64,000 nucleotides of DNA from Heloderma charlesbogerti (lineage: Eukaryota; Chordata; Lepidosauria; Squamata; Helodermatidae). Shown here in pieces: positions 58,913 through 64,000 of the stretch; positions within the stretch are counted from its first letter, which is position 1, and each line of letters starts with the position of its first letter. The stretch is taken from contig JANEZZ010001678.1 of assembly GCA_026122225.1 (NCBI GenBank), positions 558,001 to 622,000 on the forward strand, in the 5' to 3' direction. The translations under genes and the position numbers were made by a program. The notes under the pieces were generated by a model that searched no databases, was not told the DNA's origin, and saw nothing but the letters and a program-made list of their open reading frames with translations.

Positions 58913-61060
58913 GACAGCCTAAAGATGCACATATAATCTGATCCAGCAGTAAAAATTTAATAGTATTCCAAAGGACACTGAGGCTGCATCGTGTGAATGC
59001 TCTAGAAGAAACAATGTATGTGGGCAATCCTACAAGAGTAGCTGCTAGATGGCATCAAATATTTCCAAATTCTCTCCCTTTTATTTGTGGTTATTTATTA
59101 AAAAAAAAAAAGTATACCTCACTTTTTGACCCTAACAGCAGTCCCTAAGGTAGCTCACATTTACAGTGATAAAACACAGAACTCTGAGAGCATAAACAGT
59201 AAAACCAGATAAAACCGGAGTCAGCACATGAAAAGCAAAAAACAATACAGCAGGACAGCAGATTCAGCACAGACCAAATGTATGAAGTACTGTTAATGCT
59301 ACCAGCTCAGAGATCCAAGGTATTTTTTCTGGTTGAGGCACAGCAGCAAATGCCCCCCCTACGCGCGCACGCGCGCGCACACACACACACACACACAGTC
59401 AAGGTGCATTATACCCAAGCCTGGTCAAGTTATTCCAGCACCTGTGTTGTCTCTCCTGGCAGTAAAGAAATAATAGTAAATCCAATAACTAACAATGTGC
59501 TGCCCTTTGATGACATCCCAAACTAGCTGCCTGCCTAATGGGGCCAGCCTTGAGCCTGACAATGCCAATTACTTCTTGGCAAAGCCACAAAGTAAAACTT
59601 TTTGCAGTGAATGTGCGTCTTTGTACCCGACCTTGATGATCCTCAACCAAAGGCCAGTGTTGGAAACCATAAGGAATGATGGAATTCCAGAGCATATGTA
59701 CTTAGGGCCAAACTAGGCATAAAACGGGAGATCTGTGATTGAATTGCCCCACATAATTTTCCTCTCCTAAAAGCAACCACAGGAGGCCCTAAGCTGCAGT
59801 ACAGGAGCAGGGCCGAACCCTTTCCTGCTGCACTGTAGCCATAATCAAATTTGCCCTCCTGAAACTGCTGCATTATGCCTGTATGTTTTCCCTTCCTTGG
59901 CAGCTTGAAATGTGTGTGATTTGGACTGGGGCCATGGCACAGTGGAAAAGGACTAGAACCCCCTTCCCTTCACACTGTCACCCTGATTCAACCCCCCCCC
60001 CCCGCCCATACACATACAGCTGATCTAGGATAAGACATCTGCACAGTGAGATCCAGTCACAGACTTACCACGTAATAACTGTTTTGGCTCACATAACCCA
60101 TGGCTTAAGGGCCCACGTGACAAGCAAATTTCTGATTGTTCACCTCTATCTGACTACCACTACACATGCTTTAGTAATCTAGTTTACTGCACTGAGCCCT
60201 GTGCAGGCCTCCCCTCGAAGATACTACAAAGCTACAGCTAGCGCAGAGCATTCTGGCTCCAATTCTAGCGCAGTTGCACTGGCTACTCTGCTTGCAAGCT
60301 CAATTCCGGGTTTGTTCTTCACAGCTCTAGATCACAGTGGGAAGCCTTTCTATCAAGGGTGGCGTTCCCGCAGGGGTCACACGTCTGCAGTGGGCAGGAC
60401 CAAAGCTGGCAGTGGGCGGGGCCAGAGCCAAAAGTGGGGGTGTCGCCTCTTTTCTCTTCCTGCCTCTCCCTTTCCTCACCCCCTCCCTTCCCCACACAGC
60501 AGACTGCCAGGGAAGGGGCATGCCGCTCTGCTCAGAGGTTTGAGCCGACAGCCTGCGGAGGCCTTTTGAAATTAGGCTGAGGGTTGCAGGTATCCCACAC
60601 CTGCTCTAGGTGACCTGAGTCCAGTGTACCTTAGGAAACATCTCTTTCTGTATTTTTTCCCCATTCTTTCAGATAAGAGAACATGCCTTAAATTCCATCA
60701 TTTCCCCAAACAATCTCATAAGGGCTATAAGCAGAGCCTTCTTCCTTGGGGTACCCATACTATGGAAGCCCTACCCAAGGAAGGTCACCTGGCCATCTTC
60801 CCAAGCGTCCCACTGACAAATCTTTTCTTGTTACAAAAAGCCTTTGCTGGCAGCTAACTCTGTACTTCTTGTTTGCTCCCTTAATGCTATATATGCTTTC
60901 TGCTTTTTTGCCTGCTGATCTTATTTTTACATCTTTTTTATGACTGTTTTCATTGCTGTTTCTATGGCTTTGCAGTTTTATTGTCTGTACTATCACAGAT
61001 TGGTGCTGCTGCTGCTTTGGTTACTTACTTAATTTTCTTGTGCTATTTGTAGATTGTAGA
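58913..61060. other. Intergenic DNA, nothing recognised
   Basis: This contains a CG/CA microsatellite (listed), a C run near 59991-60003 and otherwise unassigned DNA. The next upstream protocadherin exon, if any, lies past the right edge. Confidence 0.5.
59361..59397. repeat. (CG)n/(CA)n microsatellite
   Basis: Alternating CG units pass into CA units, an alternating purine-pyrimidine run of about 37 bp. Confidence 0.9.
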
Positions 61061-61064
61061 TTGC

Positions 61065-61255
61065 AAATGTTGTTGTTAATATTATTATAGTATTATTAAT
61101 AACAATAATAAATATAGTAGTTAATATTATTATAGTATTATTAATAACAACAATAATAAATACAATAGTTAATATTATTATATTATTAATAACAATAATA
61201 TAGTAGTTAATATTATTATATTATTAATAATAACAATAATAAATATAGAAGTAGT
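61065..61255. repeat. AT-only tandem repeat, three to four units
   Basis: Units built on 'gttaatattattat', 'attattaataac' and 'aataataaatat' recur at about 45-60 bp spacing from 61070 to 61250. It probably grew from a LINE-type TAA tail. Confidence 0.8.
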
Positions 61256-62157
61256 ATTATCAGACAAGCTGAAGCCAAATTTATTTATTACATAAAAATG
61301 ACAAATAATTTTCTGGTAAACTAACTGGAATTGGAAAGCTGAGATCTCAGGTGGAAGGTCAAACACAGGGAGGCCTGGGGGTCCATTGGAACAGGGCTGG
61401 CCTCAAAGGTCGGCAGAGTGGGGCTGCTGCCCAGGGCCCTGCAGCTCAGAAGGGCCCATGCCGACTGGTGGGGGCTGCATCTCTCTCAGCCTGTCCCCTT
61501 CTGAGCTCTCTGCAGCAGCTATGTGACAAAAATGAGAGGCGGCTGCTGCTGCTGATTGTTCTCTCCACTTCTGGGAGCAAGCCATCCAAAAGATTGTCTC
61601 GCTGGCCAGACTGCTCATGACCAGGCAGGCAGGAGGCTAGTTGCTCACCGAGCAGCCAAATGAGGGGTGAACTTTCAAGGTGGAGAGTGGGGATGCTACG
61701 CATTGCCTGCCATCCAGATGCACTGCCAGGAGCCCCACAAGGAGGTGTGGAGCTGCTGAATGAGCTGCCCAGGCCTGTGGCTCAACACCAGTGAGGTGTC
61801 CGCTGTGCTGCACTCCATACCAGCTAGCCATCCAGTGACCTCTTGTACCTGCGAGAGAGCAGAGAGGCTGCACGTCGACCCCCCCAACCCTCCACACAAA
61901 CCACCCAAGCAAGGAGGCTGCTGAGCAAGTAGTAGCACGAAGGGCAGAGGCTGCCCCCAGCCACCCACTCATCCGGGGGGGGGGGAGTGCCCAAACAAGG
62001 AAGCAAGGAGGGAGAGGTGGTGGCACTGACAGGAGGACATGAAACACAGCTAATTAGGCTGCAAGTAGAGTAAGTGACACATTTTAAAAATAGCATTTTC
62101 CAAACCTTTTTGCCCAAGGCCTCTGGTATCTCAAGGTTTTTAGATAATTTTCTAACA

Positions 62158-62250
62158 ATGCAGTTCTATGTATTTCTGCTCAGAAGTAAGCCCACTCACT
62201 GAGTTCAATGGGACTTACTCTCAGGTAACGTGGATAAGATTGCAGCCTTA
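62158..62250 (+). repeat. Short squamate repeat ('gcaatcctat' family)
   Basis: 'atgcagttctatgtatttct', 'cagaagtaagcccactcact' and 'gttcaatgggacttactctc', ending 'agattgcagcctta', give a full copy. Confidence 0.85.
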
Positions 62251-62337
62251 CTGTATGGTAATATTTGTGAAAAACACCAGATGGCTGCAAAAATATAAAA
62301 TACAATTTCTGAATCCTTCCTTCTGCCATTGCAATAC

Positions 62338-62435
62338 TAACAGTGCAATCCTATACATGTCTACTCAGAAGTAAGCCCCACTGAATTCAATGGTATTTAC
62401 TTGAAGATAGGTATGTATAGGATTGCAGCCTACAA
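62338..62435 (+). repeat. Short squamate repeat ('gcaatcctat' family)
   Basis: 'cagtgcaatcctatacatgt', 'cagaagtaagccccactgaa' and 'ataggattgcagcct' give a full copy about 90 bp after the previous one, in the same orientation. Confidence 0.85.
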
Positions 62436-62621
62436 CTACCAACAAGAAATAAAAGTTAAACTAGACAAAAGCAGTACCATACTCTTGTCCCCCCCCCCCC
62501 CCGGGCTCCATTTTGTCTTGATTGCAGTTGTGCTTTTCTCTTTGGGACAGACCTCTTACTTAGCAAGGTCGTTTTTTATGTTGTTTTGAGTTTGGCTTGT
62601 TTGATCTTAAGGGAAGGGGAT

Positions 62622-62735
62622 GCTGCTCAGTGGCAGAGCAGTGCTTTGCATGCATGTCCTCCTCCAGTCAGTTTAGTCGCTACTGGGCTAGATGGACCAA
62701 CAGTCTGACTCTGTGTAAGGCAGCTTCCTACGATC
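62622..62735 (+). mobile_element. tRNA-derived SINE, internally deleted
   Basis: 'gctgctcagtggcagagcag' (A box), 'gctttgcatgcatg' and the end 'gtaaggcagcttcctacgat' match the SINE at 51722-52045. The B box region is lost. Confidence 0.7.
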
Positions 62736-62837
62736 TCAAGTGAGGGCCTCTGTAAGAATTATACTGATGTTGTCTTTACTGAATGGATGAACTTGTAACT
62801 ACAAGTTTGCAAAATCTTATGAGTAATTTGCAATATT

Positions 62838-62905
62838 TCTTTTTTTATTACATTTCTATACCACCCAATAGCTGAAGCCCTCTGGGCGGTTCACAGTAAT
62901 TAATA
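62838..62905 (-). mobile_element. L2-like LINE 3' tail, antisense
   Basis: 'ctataccacccaatagctga' and 'gaagccctctgggcggttca' are the inverse of the L2-like 3' end at 18750-18790. Confidence 0.8.
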
Positions 62906-63282
62906 TGATTCCGATACATTTAATTGAATGCTTGCTTGAAGTTTGTTCTTCTCACCGGTGTAACAGATTGCACCTCCTGATTAAAGTTTAGGTTTGATAT
63001 CAGGCTATATCCCTAAGTTATTATGTTGTCCACAAAAACATTAGAAAGGCAACTAGTGAAGTTCAAAAGTTTCTATTGTTTTTCTTTGCCAATAAGGGGT
63101 TGTCATAGTGGTGGAGACTTGCTTCAGTTGAAGGGGATGGGGCCCAAGAGGGAGCAGTGTGGCTTGAGGGGGAAGGGCTGGTCCGAGGGACCCACTGATA
63201 CCCTCTTGCCCAAGGGCACATACAAATGAGGGCCCCATCCCCTTTCACCCCCCACCCCGTTGCAACTGCGCAGCATTGCAGC

Positions 63283-63824
63283 TAGGGATGTTGGAGAATT
63301 TCTCCACGAATCTCCAGGAGGCCGAATGCCAATGCATTCGGCCCCCTGAAATTGGTGGGGAAATTCTCCTCCCCCCCCGGGATGGGACTTACCTTGTGCG
63401 AATGTCCCTCTCGGTGGCGGGTCCCGCCGGCGCTTCGCCGGCCAGTCTTCCAACCGGCCACCACTGCCGCCATTTCCAAGTAAAGTAAAAAAAAAAAAAA
63501 AGTGATAGGCTACGTAATGATTTACGTAGCCTATCACGGCTGACTTTGAAAACCTAGCCGTGATAGGCTACGTAAATCGTTACGTAGCCTATCGTGTGTT
63601 TTTTTTTACATAACTTTTTTCTTTCGCCGCCGGAGAAGCGGGACACTCCCCCCCGGCCAGAATTTCGGCGGGGAGGGATGGGGCGCCTCCCCCCCGCCAG
63701 AATTTCAGCAGGGAGGGGCGGGGCGCCTCCCCACCTGCCAAGAATTTCGGGGGGATAAACGGAGCGCCTCCCCCCCCACCGAAAACAGCTGCGTGACCAG
63801 GTAAGGGACTTTTGTCCATCCCTA
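63283..63824. mobile_element. Non-autonomous hAT element with 8-bp TSD and nested palindromes
   Basis: The element has perfect 8-bp ends TAGGGATG and CATCCCTA and is flanked by the direct repeat ATTGCAGC at 63275-63282 and 63825-63832. It therefore interrupts another repeat, whose sequence continues at 63833. Inside, GATAGGCTACGTAA or its inverse occurs four times between 63503 and 63594, making two palindromes that are also inverse copies of each other. The rest is C- and G-rich with further inverted pairs. There is no transposase frame. Confidence 0.9.
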
Positions 63825-63832
63825 ATTGCAGC

Positions 63833-64000
63833 TTCGAATTAGCTTCTGCTGCAATACACTCGCAATTTACTGCACACTTCCCGAACAGACCCCACTGTGC
63901 CCTCTTTTTTGCCATTATACTTTAATGCGCAGCCATGCAGTCCCATGAGCGTGGGGGTGCGACACTGCAGTGGCTGTTTTGTATTTTATGGGTTCTGTTG
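63833..64000 (+). repeat. Interspersed repeat shared with 7850-8160
   Basis: 'agcttctgctgcaatacact', 'gccattatactttaatgc' and 'gtggctgttttgtattttat' follow the same order as in 7850-8130. The left part of this copy lies before the hAT element, at about 63255-63282. Confidence 0.6.

Noticed and set aside
61065..61255. CRISPR-like array
   Set aside because: Units are AT-only and variable without spacers, in vertebrate DNA. It is a simple tandem repeat.

Overview
The window is nuclear DNA from a squamate reptile (lizard or snake). This rests on the repeat content: CR1 and L2-like LINEs, a BovB (RTE) 3' end, tRNA-derived SINEs, many hAT-type and foldback MITEs, and the short family containing 'caatcctat...gtaagtccca...gggacttact' that is scattered through squamate genomes. 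The species cannot be named from sequence alone.

The only host locus recognised is the 3' part of the clustered protocadherin gamma (PCDHG) locus, transcribed on the minus strand, so its 5' end is to the right. From 5' to 3' it holds: PCDHGC3 (53820-56258) with a CpG-dense promoter; a relic variable exon (about 45000-46677) split by a hAT MITE; a pseudogene best matched to PCDHGC4 (about 41945-44022); PCDHGC5 (37951-40404); two further intact variable exons (34396-36834 and 31133-33568) that lie after C5; gamma constant exon 1 (27806-27864); and gamma constant exon 2 (11302-11390). Constant exon 3 was not found and should lie beyond the left edge. Every intact variable exon ends in a phase-0 GT donor, constant exon 1 begins in phase 0 and ends in phase 2, and constant exon 2 accepts phase 2 and ends in phase 1. 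The exons therefore fit together as alternative first exons spliced to one shared cytoplasmic tail. Each encodes a signal peptide, six cadherin repeats, one membrane span and a variable cytoplasmic part of about 100 residues.

The most unusual host feature is the pair of intact variable exons between PCDHGC5 and constant exon 1. In mammals C5 is the last gamma variable exon. These two share a cytoplasmic motif with C5 and look like relatives of it. Two decayed exons on the other side of C5 show that this C-type block has both gained and lost members.

The rest is introns and intergenic DNA filled with repeats. A decayed Ty3/Gypsy retrotransposon (2234-6292) carries a CR1 fragment, which itself carries a BovB tail. 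A 0.64-kb segment beginning in that Gypsy end and including part of a hAT MITE is duplicated at 21473-22105, where it replaces the middle of another CR1. A hAT transposase fragment lies at 15425-15733. Several MITEs have clear terminal repeats and 8-bp target duplications. Large foldback repeats lie at about 9140-9850, 17410-17770 and 47311-47489. Between these I saw no other protein-coding or RNA gene.
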